This document shows positions 1-8,076 of a stretch of 64,000 nucleotides of DNA, one piece after another. Positions within the stretch are counted from its first letter, which is position 1, and each line of letters opens with the position of its first letter. A program made the translations under genes and the position numbers. The notes beneath the pieces are model-generated. The model saw only the letters and a list, made by a program, of their open reading frames with translations, was not told the origin of the DNA and did no database searches. The stretch is from assembly GCF_000019525.1 (NCBI RefSeq), contig NC_010506.1:496001-560000 (forward strand). Reading direction: 5' to 3'. The DNA is from Shewanella woodyi ATCC 51908. GTDB taxonomy: Bacteria > Pseudomonadota > Gammaproteobacteria > Enterobacterales > Shewanellaceae.

Positions 1-1
1 C

Positions 2-430
2 TGGAGTCAGCAAAACCCTAAGCAGATACGCCTTCATGGTGATCTGCATCCGGGAAATATCCTCTGGACACCTGACGGCCCAGGTTTTGTCGATCTCGAT
101 GATGCGCGTACAGGGCCTGCAATTCAGGATCTGTGGATGATGATCATTGGTGATAAACCACAGAAACTGCTTCAGTTAGAGATTTTACTCGAGGCATATG
201 AGGAGTTTTGTGAGTTTGACTCTAAAGAGCTAAAACTGATTGAACCCTTAAGAGCGATGCGAATGTTGCATTATAACGCTTGGCTCAGCCGCCGCTGGGA
301 AGATCCGGCTTTTCCAATGAACTTCCCTTGGTATGGTGAGGAGAAGTATTGGGAGCAGCAGATCCTCTCATTTAAGGAACAGCTTGCTGTACTCGACGAG
401 CCTGCATTGAGCTTAATTCCGGGGTATTAA
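2..430 (+). CDS. srkA: Stress response kinase A, 3' part (cut by window start)
   Basis: The reading frame is open from base 2 to the stop at 428-430, so only the C-terminal 142 residues are visible. It carries the aminoglycoside-phosphotransferase/YihE-type catalytic motif HGDLHPGNIL (residues 12-21 of the visible part) followed by the metal-binding FVDLDDA. These are the hallmarks of the cytosolic Ser/Thr protein kinase SrkA (YihE/RdoA). dsbA follows downstream, as in enteric bacteria where srkA and dsbA are neighbours, which supports the assignment. An internal ATG at 137 would begin after the catalytic loop and is not the real start. Function in stress survival is family knowledge, not visible here. 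Confidence 0.9.
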   Translation, partial: WSQQNPKQIRLHGDLHPGNILWTPDGPGFVDLDDARTGPAIQDLWMMIIGDKPQKLLQLEILLEAYEEFCEFDSKELKLIEPLRAMRMLHYNAWLSRRWEDPAFPMNFPWYGEEKYWEQQILSFKEQLAVLDEPALSLIPGY

Positions 431-578
431 CCGAGATCTAATATTGAGTGAGATAGATATAACTCTCATTTTGTAACAGAAAAATGAACTAATGCGCTTG
501 AGGTAGACTCGAAAGAACATTATCTTATTCGCAAATTATTAAAAACCATTTAGCGTTTTGCGCAAAAAAGGAATCATC

Positions 579-1190
579 ATGAAAAAAGCATTACTGATTG
601 CTCTGGCCCTGTTAACGGCTCCAATGGCAGCATTGGCTGTCGATTACAAAGAGGGTGTGCATTACACTGTGATCAACCAAGGCCCAGCAACGGCTAAGCC
701 AGAAATTACTGAATTTTTCTCATTTTATTGTGGTCACTGCTATAACTTCTCTAAAGTACAGGTACCACAAATAAAGGCTAACTTGCCTGAAGGTGTTGTT
801 TTTAAGCAGAACCATGTTGAGTTTATCGGCAGAGAGATGGGTACTGAGATGTCACGTGCATTCGCTGTGGCTCATCAGCTGAAGGTTGAAGATAAGATTG
901 AGAAAGCTATTTTTGCCGCTATTCATGATAAGAAGCAGCACTTCACCAACCGTGATGATGTACGTAAGCTGTTTATTGCTAATGGTGTAGACGGTAAAGC
1001 TTTCGATGCCGCAGCTGATTCATTTATGGTGAGCGCTCAGATGTCACAGATGAAACGCGCTACCGAAAACGCTCAGATCTCAGGTGTTCCTTCTTTAGTG
1101 GTTAATGGTAAATACCGTGTTGAAACCGGTGCTATCAAATCCTATGACGAGCTGCTGGATATCGCTTACTACCTAACTTCAATGAAGTAA
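579..1190 (+). CDS. dsbA: Periplasmic thiol:disulfide interchange protein DsbA
   Basis: A 203-residue precursor with a clear signal peptide (MKKALLIALALL..., cleavage expected after ALA at residue 20). The catalytic CGHC is at residues 51-54 in the context FSFYCGHCYNF, and a cis-proline loop SGVPSL lies near the C terminus. DsbA oxidises cysteine pairs in newly exported proteins and is recycled by DsbB. An upstream in-frame ATG at 558 exists. The start at 579 is preferred because an AAGGA ribosome-binding site sits just before it and the signal peptide begins there. It follows srkA after about 150 bases and ends in its own rho-independent terminator. Confidence 0.96.
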   Translation: MKKALLIALALLTAPMAALAVDYKEGVHYTVINQGPATAKPEITEFFSFYCGHCYNFSKVQVPQIKANLPEGVVFKQNHVEFIGREMGTEMSRAFAVAHQLKVEDKIEKAIFAAIHDKKQHFTNRDDVRKLFIANGVDGKAFDAAADSFMVSAQMSQMKRATENAQISGVPSLVVNGKYRVETGAIKSYDELLDIAYYLTSMK

Positions 1191-1207
1191 GTTTTAGCGT
1201 TAAACAT

Positions 1208-1232
1208 AAAGGAGCCTAATGGCTCCTTTTTT
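1208..1232 (+). terminator. Rho-independent terminator of dsbA
   Basis: The stem AGGAGCC/GGCTCCT with a short AAT loop is followed by a T run, 18 bases after the dsbA stop. Confidence 0.9.
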
Positions 1233-1600
1233 GTACATGGATGTACTTATCCCTGATCGCAAGGATAGCGATTGAAGGGATTTGTGTCTGGCCAAAAATG
1301 TTCCCTACATTTTATGGCATTTCCTCCATCCTTGGAGGTCAGAACACTTATTCCAAAGCCCAGGGATGGAACGCTTTGGTGTTTGTACATGGCAGGAGAT
1401 GTTCCTACATCTCTGTGCATTCCTATCACTGACCCATAGGGATATGGGAAATGTCTTTAAAGCGAATGGAGCGCTTAAGACCGTGATAGTCAGAGCACTT
1501 ATCCCTGATTGCAGTACACCAGAAATGGTTCCTTCGACTTCCACTGCGTCATAGAGATGAACGAATAAAGGCTGGACTAAGGGATTAACATGAGGGGGTA
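1233..1600. repeat. Degenerate intergenic repeat block, non-coding
   Basis: About 370 bases with no convincing gene. Short words recur: TGTACATGG at 1232 and 1384, CTTATCCCTGAT near 1248 and 1499, GTTCC(C/T)TACAT near 1300 and 1400. Many small inverted repeats are present, such as AGGAGATGTTCCTACATCTCT. Several overlapping open frames of 60-90 codons exist on both strands, but none has a ribosome-binding site or recognisable protein character. This looks like a decayed intergenic mosaic repeat of the kind scattered through Shewanella-type genomes. Confidence 0.5.
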
Positions 1601-1628
1601 TGGAATTTGGAGAAAGGCTTTATTGAAA

Positions 1629-1698
1629 ATAAAAAGCAAAAAAAACCGTATTTCCTGGTCGCAAGAAATACGGCTATTGAGCCATGAGGCTCAGTTTT
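1629..1698. terminator. Two back-to-back hairpins with opposite T tracts
   Basis: Hairpin B (1646-1673) has the perfect 9-bp stem CCGTATTTC/GAAATACGG and is preceded by an A run, so on the minus strand it looks like an intrinsic terminator. Hairpin A (1678-1693) has the stem TGAGCC/GGCTCA followed on the plus strand by GTTTT. No minus-strand gene lies to the right before 2147, so hairpin B could end an unannotated minus-strand small RNA. A TTGACA (minus strand, 1734-1729) with a poor -10 (TGTTAC, 1711-1706) is the only promoter-like match. The stretch 1700-1920 is otherwise AT-rich with no gene seen. Confidence 0.5.
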
Positions 1699-1934
1699 AC
1701 CCTGAGTAACAAGACTAACTTAACAGGCTGTCAATTTGTTGGCAAGTGTCAATGTTATTTGTTTGACTAGCTATAAGTCTGATAGACAAAAACTTTTTTA
1801 ACTTTTATACGATTGGTTTCAAATATTTACAATTATAAACATTTTTTAATGCAACTCTCATGGTAAAACACCTGTCAAATACTGAAGTATTATCCATAAT
1901 TAATTAAGAATAAAAGCGGTAATAGGAGGCCTAA

Positions 1935-2147
1935 GTGAGAGTTTTTCCTGTCTATGCACCAAAGCTTATCGTTAAGCATGCACGTATATTTTTGTCTGGG
2001 GTGATCTGGGTGAAGGACCTAGGTCGATTAGAGTTCGACAAGGGGAGGTTTTTACTTCCTAGAAAAAGCTTACCTGAGGTAAAGCAAGCTGTGATTGAGC
2101 TTAATGATCTCATTGAGGCTCAAAGTAGCGAAGCGAAGATAGCTTAG
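1935..2147 (+). CDS. Small conserved-looking protein of unknown function
   Basis: A 70-residue frame beginning at GTG with a strong AGGAGG ribosome-binding site six bases upstream, which argues it is translated. The protein is basic in its first half (VYAPKLIVKHARIFLSGVIW) and ends in a helical acidic segment (EVKQAVIELNDLIEAQ). There is no signal peptide, membrane segment or motif that I recognise. It converges on zapB with only 30 bases between stops. Function unknown. Confidence 0.65.
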   Translation: MRVFPVYAPKLIVKHARIFLSGVIWVKDLGRLEFDKGRFLLPRKSLPEVKQAVIELNDLIEAQSSEAKIA

Positions 2148-2177
2148 ATCTTCGCATTCGTACAATACTGAACTTAT

Positions 2178-2381
2178 TTAGTTCACTTCTTCGTTGAGCA
2201 AGCCAACGAGTCCGGTGACTTTCTCGTTCCAAGAGTTGAGATCTTGACTCAGTTGTTGGTTTTGCTCTGCCAGACCAATACTCTTTTGTTTCTCTTCCTC
2301 AAGCTCCATTTTTAGTAGCTCAATTGTTTCAAGTGCTGTCTGGATTTTTGTCTCCAGTTTGGACAGTAATTCAAGGCTCAT
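2178..2381 (-). CDS. zapB: Cell division protein ZapB
   Basis: A 67-residue protein that is almost entirely coiled coil ([20 protein letters not shown] start, heptads to the C terminus). It matches ZapB in its opening SLE..KLE.K.Q.A...I.LL.ME.EE and in its small size. ZapB is a cytosolic Z-ring accessory factor that bridges ZapA/FtsZ and MatP. An AGGA ribosome-binding site precedes the ATG. It appears monocistronic, followed by the small convergent gene at 1935-2147. Confidence 0.9.
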   Translation of the reverse strand: MSLELLSKLETKIQTALETIELLKMELEEEKQKSIGLAEQNQQLSQDLNSWNEKVTGLVGLLNEEVN

Positions 2382-2657
2382 GGGAGTCCTAATAGTTTCT
2401 GGATGGTAACTCTGATTCTATCAGTGCAAGTACAGTAGTGAACAGTTAATTATGCTGAGTAGGCAAAAAAAATTCGATAATTTAGCTGAGATTTCATTAT
2501 TTTTATAATTGTTATTAAGTCGTTAGTATTCCTCTCTTTATCTCCCTATTATTCCCATCATTTTTACTGTTTTTTTTCGCTAGCTTTCGCTTCTATTATT
2601 CCAGATTTGAATGTTTGATGCTCTTTTGTAGGTCTCTTGATTAAAGAGGGGAGGTCT

Positions 2658-3431
2658 ATGATGCGTTTTTTAGTTTTTTTACTCATAATTTTTAGTTGGG
2701 ACTCCTATGGGGAGCAGAGCTTGGTTGATTTTAAAAAACAGAGCAAAACGACTCAGCCATATATTATCGAGCTCTATACTTCTCAAGGTTGCAGTAGTTG
2801 CCCACCTGCTGAAAGCTGGCTTTCTGGGTTTGTTGAGCGTGATACCCTGTGGCAAGAGTATTTTCCTCTGGCTTTCCATGTTACCTATTGGGATTACATT
2901 GGTTGGAAAGACCCCTTTGGTCAGCGTGGGTTTAGTCAGCGCCAATATGATCATCTCAATGCTAAAAATACTGGGCAGGTTTATACACCGCAATTTGTCA
3001 TTAATGGTGAAGAGTGGCGAGGCTGGTTTGCTCGGGATCTGTTGCTTGGTTTTAATCGACAGGAGCAGGAGGTCGGGGTGTTGAAGGTGGCTGTTAACGA
3101 TAAAAAACTTAAGGCGAGCTTTTTGGCTGCTAAGAAGGTAAAAAGTGACTCGCTAAAGTTACATATGGCGTTGGTAGGTATAGGGTTGAACACGTACGTT
3201 AGAAAGGGGGAGAATCGTAACGTTCGTTTGTTGCATAATTTTACCGTGCTAGAACATCAGATTTTTGAACCTAGCGGCCTTACAGCTGGTGGAGATGAAC
3301 TGCTTTTTTCTGGTGATGTTGCGAATTTTAATATGCAAAAAGGCAGTCCAGAGAGTTTGGCTCTGGTAGCTTGGGTAGAGCAAGAGGGAAAAGCGATTCA
3401 AGCCGTGGGAGATTGGTTATCAGCTAAGTAG
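2658..3431 (+). CDS. DUF1223 family secreted thioredoxin-fold protein
   Basis: About 257 residues with an N-terminal signal peptide (MMRFLVFLLIIFSWDSYG). The DUF1223 signature follows: ELYTSQGCSSCPPAE with a CxxC pair, then HVTYWDYIGWKDPFG and QVYTPQFVINGE. The fold is thioredoxin-like and the CSSC pair suggests redox or metal chemistry in the periplasm, but no substrate is established for the family. The frame can be extended to a TTG at 2637. The ATG at 2658 or 2661 is preferred because GAGGGGAGG sits immediately upstream. It shares a bidirectional terminator with the convergent porin gene. Confidence 0.85.
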   Translation: MMRFLVFLLIIFSWDSYGEQSLVDFKKQSKTTQPYIIELYTSQGCSSCPPAESWLSGFVERDTLWQEYFPLAFHVTYWDYIGWKDPFGQRGFSQRQYDHLNAKNTGQVYTPQFVINGEEWRGWFARDLLLGFNRQEQEVGVLKVAVNDKKLKASFLAAKKVKSDSLKLHMALVGIGLNTYVRKGENRNVRLLHNFTVLEHQIFEPSGLTAGGDELLFSGDVANFNMQKGSPESLALVAWVEQEGKAIQAVGDWLSAK

Positions 3432-3444
3432 TGTTCTACCCATA

Positions 3445-3468
3445 AAAAAGCCCCTAATGGGGCTTTGC
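3445..3468. terminator. Bidirectional terminator
   Basis: The stem AAAGCCCC/GGGGCTTT with loop TAAT has an A run on the left and a T run on the right. It serves the DUF1223 gene on the plus strand and the barrel protein gene on the minus strand. Confidence 0.88.
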
Positions 3469-3479
3469 TAACAATCAGC

Positions 3480-4055
3480 TTAGAAGCGGTAATCAACACC
3501 TAGATAAACCTGCTGAGTATCGTTGAGTGAGAACTTAGCTGAGTAATCTGTATCAGACGCTGAGACATCGTAGTCTTGCTTTAAGTAGCGGTAGCCGATC
3601 TCAGTACTAAGTTTGTCATTGATCTTATACATAAGACCGGTTTGACCACCCCAAACAAAAGTATTTTTTGAGCTCAACTCATCAAAATCAGGGCTAGTGT
3701 GGTTCATACCTGCTGTTGCACCAACAAACCAATTAAGCTTTTTACCTGCCCCCAAAGGAACAAGGTAATCATATGATGCTAGGAAGCTCTGCTGCTTTGC
3801 AAAATCGTCAGAGTTGTATGAGTAAGTACCATAGACTCGATTGTTGTCATTGAGGTAAGTACCAACACGTAGCTGGTAACTCATATCTTTCTCTTTAGCT
3901 TTATCTGATTCCGTTGCCCCATTTTCAGTCTCTTTTATCTTATAGGTGTCTTGCTGATAACCAACTGCGCCACCGACGAACCAGTCAGCTGCCATGCTTG
4001 GCGCTGAAATTGCTGTTGCCAAAACGGCTGCGACTGCTAAAGATTGTTTTTTCAT
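3480..4055 (-). CDS. Small outer-membrane beta-barrel protein, copy 1
   Basis: A 191-residue protein with a signal peptide ending SMAADWF. Alternating hydrophobic beta strands (WFVGGAVGYQQ, LNWFVGATAGMNH, FVWGGQTGLMYKI, LSTEIGYRYLKQD) lead to the terminal YLGVDYRF, a typical C-terminal beta-signal ending in phenylalanine. It belongs to the OmpA-like/opacity porin type of eight-stranded barrels; function unknown. It is a paralogue of the next gene upstream (4325-4951), with nearly identical signal peptide and C-terminal half, so the pair arose by tandem duplication. The ATG at 4055 is chosen over 4067 because the signal peptide starts there. Confidence 0.85.
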   Translation of the reverse strand: MKKQSLAVAAVLATAISAPSMAADWFVGGAVGYQQDTYKIKETENGATESDKAKEKDMSYQLRVGTYLNDNNRVYGTYSYNSDDFAKQQSFLASYDYLVPLGAGKKLNWFVGATAGMNHTSPDFDELSSKNTFVWGGQTGLMYKINDKLSTEIGYRYLKQDYDVSASDTDYSAKFSLNDTQQVYLGVDYRF

Positions 4056-4100
4056 AATCGTTCTCACTTTGAAATCGTTTCAGGAGTTGTTTCGTTGAGG

Positions 4101-4137
4101 GCATAGTAGAGGGGGCTAGCTGAATGATAACTGAATG
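4101..4137 (-). promoter_or_regulatory. Promoter with TTCAG direct repeat, barrel copy 1
   Basis: On the minus strand two TTCAG half-sites spaced 11 bases apart start to start (TTCAGTTATCATTCAG, 4121-4136) overlap where a -35 would be. A good -10 (TACTAT, 4108-4103) lies 17 bases downstream of that region. The same arrangement precedes copy 2. Eleven-base-spaced direct repeats are typical of OmpR/PhoB-family response-regulator sites; the regulator itself is unknown. Confidence 0.6.
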
Positions 4138-4285
4138 GTATAACCGTACGGAATTCCACACTAATTAATTATAAACAGCGTGTTACCAATGTTTTGCGTT
4201 TGTTGGTTTTGTGTCGCTCTTGATCTTGTTTGCTGCTTTTTGAGCCAGCGCTAGGTTAACTGTTTATCTTTTTTGCTCATAAACG

Positions 4286-4310
4286 CAAAAAGCCCCTGAC
4301 GGGGCTTTGT
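4286..4310 (-). terminator. Terminator of barrel copy 2
   Basis: The stem AAAGCCCC/GGGGCTTT around loop TGAC is followed on the minus strand by TTTTTGCG. Confidence 0.85.
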
Positions 4311-4324
4311 TGCTAAAAATCAGC

Positions 4325-4951
4325 TTAGAAGCGGTAATCTAGGCCTAAGTACACCTGCTGGCTGTCATTGAGAGAGTTGTTAACTGTAACGTTTGTCACT
4401 GCTTCCACACCGTTAGAGATGCTGAATTGGTTTGTTTCATTCACATCTTGTCTTAGGTAGCGGTAACCTATTTCAGTGCTTAGATTGTCATTGATCTTGT
4501 ACATGAGACCAGTCTGGCCGCCCCAAACGAAATTATTGCTTGAACCGATATGATCTGTGCTAGGACTTGTGTGATTAACGCCTGCTGTAGCACCAATGAA
4601 CCAGTTTAGTTTGTTGGATTCACCTAAGCCTACTAAATAATCATATGACATCAATACGCTTTGTTGTTTAGTGTAATCATCTGAGTTGTAAGAGTAAGTA
4701 CCGTATACACGATTGTTGTCATTTAAATAAGCACCAGCTCGTACTTCGTATATTGCATTTGTGTCATTATTTTTCCAGTAGTCGGCTTGAGCGTTAAATC
4801 CTGGGTCTACACTGTCTGCTGCTGTAGATGAAGATTTGTAAACGTTTTTCTGTGCGCCGACGGCGCCACCGACAAACCAATCTGCTGCCATTGTAGGAGC
4901 TGACATGGCGGTAGCTAAAAGGGCTGCTAATGCTAAAGATTGCTTTTTCAT
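4325..4951 (-). CDS. Small outer-membrane beta-barrel protein, copy 2
   Basis: A 208-residue paralogue of the 3480-4055 product. It has a signal peptide (MKKQSLALAALLATAMSAPTMA), the same strand motifs (DWFVGGAVGAQ, RVYGTYSYNSDD, LNWFIGATAGVNHTSP, FVWGGQTGLMYKINDNLSTEIGYRYL) and terminal YLGLDYRF. The extra length is in the first extracellular loop and near the C terminus (VEAVTNVTVNNS), the surface-exposed parts expected to diverge. It probably sits in the outer membrane; its role is unknown. Each copy has its own promoter and terminator. Confidence 0.85.
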   Translation of the reverse strand: MKKQSLALAALLATAMSAPTMAADWFVGGAVGAQKNVYKSSSTAADSVDPGFNAQADYWKNNDTNAIYEVRAGAYLNDNNRVYGTYSYNSDDYTKQQSVLMSYDYLVGLGESNKLNWFIGATAGVNHTSPSTDHIGSSNNFVWGGQTGLMYKINDNLSTEIGYRYLRQDVNETNQFSISNGVEAVTNVTVNNSLNDSQQVYLGLDYRF

Positions 4952-5351
4952 AATATGTTCTCACTCTCTGAATAGTAATTGAATCCGTTTCGTTGAGGTC
5001 ATAGTAGGGGGGATTTGCTGAATGATAACTGAACAGGGAGTTGCTATAAGTTATTGTATCATTTGATAAATGCTTCTTGATTCAGCTGTTGGTTTTTGGG
5101 GTGATCACCGATCTTTATTGTTGTATTTTTGTTTGTTTTTAGTGTGCTCATCCTGTTTTATGCTCTTATCACGGTTTCAGAGAAGGAGTTGGAAGGAGGT
5201 TTTGCTCAATAGGAACTTGATAGCTAAGGGCTGAGAAGTGTTAACCGAGTTTACAGTTTCATTTTTGAAGATATTGTGGCTAGTCCCCGTTTTACTTGAC
5301 TTTATTATGACCACTGATAGGCTGCTCAGTCAGTAATTAAGGTGGTATGCA
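4952..5351. promoter_or_regulatory. Divergent intergenic region with porin promoter copy
   Basis: The part next to the barrel gene repeats the promoter architecture of copy 1. On the minus strand the two TTCAG half-sites are at 5033-5019 and the -10 TACTAT is at 5006-5001. A perfect palindrome GGTGATCACC lies at 5100-5109. The rest upstream of the aminotransferase start holds no recognisable gene; the ribosome-binding site AAGGTGG precedes the ATG at 5352. Confidence 0.6.
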
Positions 5352-6440
5352 ATGCAAATAAATTATAACTTAAAACCTGCGTTAGAGCGCCGTACTGAGC
5401 AGTTCGAGCCCGAAACCAATGTTGGCTTCGGCAACCTCAGAACCGATCATATGTTTTTAATGGATTATCGCGACGGGGAGTGGTGTGATCCAAGGGTTGT
5501 TCCCTACGGGCCTTTTGAAGTTGCACCTGGTGCAATCGCCCTACATTATGGCCAGTCAGTGTTTGAAGGTGCTAAGGCTTTTCAACATGATGATGGTGAG
5601 ATCTACACCTTCCGTTTAAATAAGAATGCCGAGAGGCTTAATCGCTCTGCCGATATCTTATGTATTCCGAGTTTACCTGAGTCAATGCAGCTTGCAGGCA
5701 TTAATGCCCTAATCGATGTTGATAGACTCTGGTTCCCGATGCAAGAGGGAGCTTGCCTCTATATCAGACCTTTTATCTTTGCGACCGAAGATAGGCTCTC
5801 TGTGAGTCCAAGCCAAGCCTATACCTTCTGTGTGATGTTGAGCCCGAGTGGCCCCTATTATGCTGATGGTTTCGATAAAGCGATTCGTTTGCTTATTAGT
5901 GAGCGTTTCCATCGTGCGGTTTCCGGTGGAACGGGGGCATCTAAAGCGGCGGGTAACTATGCTGCATCACTGAAGGCGGGTAAAGCTGCTGCTGAATATG
6001 GTGCGGCTCAGGTACTATACCTAGATGCTACCAACAAGCAGATAGAGGAGGTGGGTGCGATGAATCACTTCCATATCTTAAAAGACGGCACAGTGATCAT
6101 TCCAAGTTTTACTGACACTATTCTTAAATCTATTACCTCACAGTCCATCTTGGAGCTTGGGGATATTTTAGGTTGCGAAGTGCGTCAAGAGACGGTGATG
6201 TTGGATAAGTTCATTAGTGATATTGAGTCCGGTGAAATTATTGAAGCGGGTGGTTTTGGTACTGCTGCTGTTGTGTCGCCAGTAGGTTCCTATATCTTTG
6301 AAGATAATAGGGTAGTAACAGTGGGCGACGGTCAAGTTGGTGAGCATACTCGACGTCTATACCAGGTGTTGACGGATATTCAGAAAGGCAAAGTTCAAGG
6401 TCCTGATGGCTGGATGCAGCACGTAGCGCGCACTGTTTAA
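5352..6440 (+). CDS. Branched-chain amino acid aminotransferase (long type)
   Basis: A 362-residue class IV PLP aminotransferase. The N-terminal FGNLRTDHMFLMDY, the segment ALHYGQSVFEGAKAF and the cofactor-lysine region GGTGASKAAGNYAASL mark the long (about 360-residue) BCAT type found in Gram-positives and eukaryotes. This differs from the 307-residue enzyme encoded in the ilv operon at 49475. It transfers amino groups between Leu/Ile/Val and 2-oxoglutarate, in synthesis or degradation. It stands alone with its own terminator, so it may have a catabolic or separately regulated role; this is inference. Confidence 0.9.
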   Translation: MQINYNLKPALERRTEQFEPETNVGFGNLRTDHMFLMDYRDGEWCDPRVVPYGPFEVAPGAIALHYGQSVFEGAKAFQHDDGEIYTFRLNKNAERLNRSADILCIPSLPESMQLAGINALIDVDRLWFPMQEGACLYIRPFIFATEDRLSVSPSQAYTFCVMLSPSGPYYADGFDKAIRLLISERFHRAVSGGTGASKAAGNYAASLKAGKAAAEYGAAQVLYLDATNKQIEEVGAMNHFHILKDGTVIIPSFTDTILKSITSQSILELGDILGCEVRQETVMLDKFISDIESGEIIEAGGFGTAAVVSPVGSYIFEDNRVVTVGDGQVGEHTRRLYQVLTDIQKGKVQGPDGWMQHVARTV

Positions 6441-6463
6441 ATTTATACCTATCTTCTAGGTAT

Positions 6464-6490
6464 AAAAAAGGCGCCTATGGCGCCTTTTTA
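6464..6490 (+). terminator. Terminator of the long-type aminotransferase
   Basis: The stem AAAAGGCGCC/GGCGCCTTTT with loop TAT is followed by a T run. It is preceded by a separate inverted repeat TATACCTA/TAGGTATA (6444-6464). Confidence 0.88.
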
Positions 6491-6517
6491 CTATGTTTTT
6501 ATATTGTTTAGTACTAG

Positions 6518-6913
6518 CTAGTCTTGCCCAATGAACATAGAAACTGTCACAGCTTGCTTTTCATAGTTAGCTGTCGTTGCATTGAACTCTTGCTTAGGAA
6601 ACTCAGCAATTTGGCTTTCACTTGGGTTAAATCCAGCCTGATTTTCACTCAATTTGAGTGCTTCAATTTTACCTTCTGGATTAATCGTGAATTGCGCAGT
6701 GAAAGAGTGTTGCACCTCATCGTCAGAAAAAACTGACCAATCTAATACGCCATCTTTAACTACCCAATACAGCCCTAGCTCAGTCACATCTATATTTGAT
6801 TGAGTGTCTTTTTGTGTGTGTACTAAATTCGCGCAACCACAAAGGACGAGTGATAAACCACTAATCGTTATAGCTTTGCGTATGGATCTACCCTTAAACG
6901 AACTTTTTATCAT
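6518..6913 (-). CDS. Small lipoprotein of unknown function
   Basis: 131 residues from the ATG at 6913, with a lipoprotein signal (KAITISGLSLVLCGC, lipidated Cys about residue 27). The C-terminal half (HSFTAQFTINPEGKIEAL and a final VTVSMFIGQD) vaguely resembles the beta-rich C-terminal domain of TonB-like proteins, a weak resemblance only. The frame extends to 6958, but that start would put an Ile/Lys-rich stretch before the signal. No good ribosome-binding site is visible for either start. The gene stands alone on the minus strand. Confidence 0.6.
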   Translation of the reverse strand: MIKSSFKGRSIRKAITISGLSLVLCGCANLVHTQKDTQSNIDVTELGLYWVVKDGVLDWSVFSDDEVQHSFTAQFTINPEGKIEALKLSENQAGFNPSESQIAEFPKQEFNATTANYEKQAVTVSMFIGQD

Positions 6914-7145
6914 AATTATTATTTTTATATTTTTTAACAGGCTAAAGACTAATAACATATCGATAACATGTCTAGTGTTTAATCAAGTTAAGTGTTCGTG
7001 TGTGGGGGTAAAAACAGAGGGAAATTGATGATTTATCTTTATAAATAGAGGGCTTACTGCTTATCGAAAGAGTTTTACAAGGTATTGAAACCAGATGTTT
7101 GCTTCAATACCTTAGGCTAATTAGTGTAAGAGATGTAAACCTTAA

Positions 7146-8069
7146 TTACTCAGGCTTATCCTCTTTGGCAACACCGTGCTCTAGCATCACTTGATGGATC
7201 TGCTCATCTTTCTCTTCCCATAATTGGTTTAACCAACGCTGGAATTCGACGCGATAAGGGGCTTCAGAAAAGTAACGTTTATTGTCAACTTGCGGGACTG
7301 GTAATACCTCAATTTTGACGATGATCTTCTTAATTTTTCCATGCATCACCTCAGAGAGTGGGTCTGACTGAGCTTCCGGATAGACTAAGGTACAGTTGAG
7401 AAGGTGAGTAAACTGCTCTCCCATAGCTGAGAGAGTAAAGGCGATACCACCCGCCTTAGGCCTTAATAGATAACGGTAGGGAGAGTCCTGACGGACTCGC
7501 TTCTCCTCGGTAAAACGACTGCCCTCAACATAGTTAATGATAGAGGTAGGCATGGTTTTAAACTTTTCGCAGGCGCGGCGGGTAGAGATAAGATCTTTCC
7601 CTTTAAGCTTGGGGTTCTTTTTTAGTTTCGCTGGGCTGGTGCGGCTCATAAAAGGCATATCCAGTGCCCAACATCCTAAACCTAAGAATGGAACAAACAT
7701 CAGCTCACGCTTAAGGAAAAACTTGAGCATAGGGATATTGTTACGCAGCACATAGGTCTGCACGGCGATATCGAAGCCACTTAGGTGGTTACTGATAAGC
7801 AGGTACCAGCTATTTTTATCTAAATTTTCTAACCCCTGAATATCCCACTCTATATCAGCAAGGAGATAGAGGATGCCGCCATTGCAAGTCGCCCAAGCCC
7901 ACATGAACCGGTTCATTATCTTAGTAAGAAGATTGCGACCAGCAGTGAAAGGCACAAACAGTTTGATGATGCCACCTATGCTAATTAATCCTGCCCATAC
8001 CGTGGTATTAATGACTAAAAGCAGTGAACTCATCAGGTACAGCAATGAAGCGGGTAAAAAATTTAGCAT
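7146..8069 (-). CDS. YihG-type 1-acylglycerol-3-phosphate acyltransferase, copy 2
   Basis: 307 residues with N-terminal hydrophobic segments and the PlsC-family motifs NHLSGFD (motif I, HX4D) and EGSRF (motif III), followed by the helical C terminus LNQLWEEKDEQI. It is expected to acylate lysophosphatidic acid at the inner membrane. It lies 7 bases downstream of a paralogue (8077-8982) on the same strand and is probably cotranscribed with it. YihG-type enzymes shape phospholipid acyl composition in enteric bacteria; substrate preference cannot be read from sequence. Confidence 0.87.
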   Translation of the reverse strand: MLNFLPASLLYLMSSLLLVINTTVWAGLISIGGIIKLFVPFTAGRNLLTKIMNRFMWAWATCNGGILYLLADIEWDIQGLENLDKNSWYLLISNHLSGFDIAVQTYVLRNNIPMLKFFLKRELMFVPFLGLGCWALDMPFMSRTSPAKLKKNPKLKGKDLISTRRACEKFKTMPTSIINYVEGSRFTEEKRVRQDSPYRYLLRPKAGGIAFTLSAMGEQFTHLLNCTLVYPEAQSDPLSEVMHGKIKKIIVKIEVLPVPQVDNKRYFSEAPYRVEFQRWLNQLWEEKDEQIHQVMLEHGVAKEDKPE

Positions 8070-8076
8070 CGTACAG

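Noticed and set aside
1241..1554. Overlapping 60-90 codon frames on both strands after dsbA
   Set aside because: They lie in a palindrome-rich repeat block, lack ribosome-binding sites and overlap each other on both strands.
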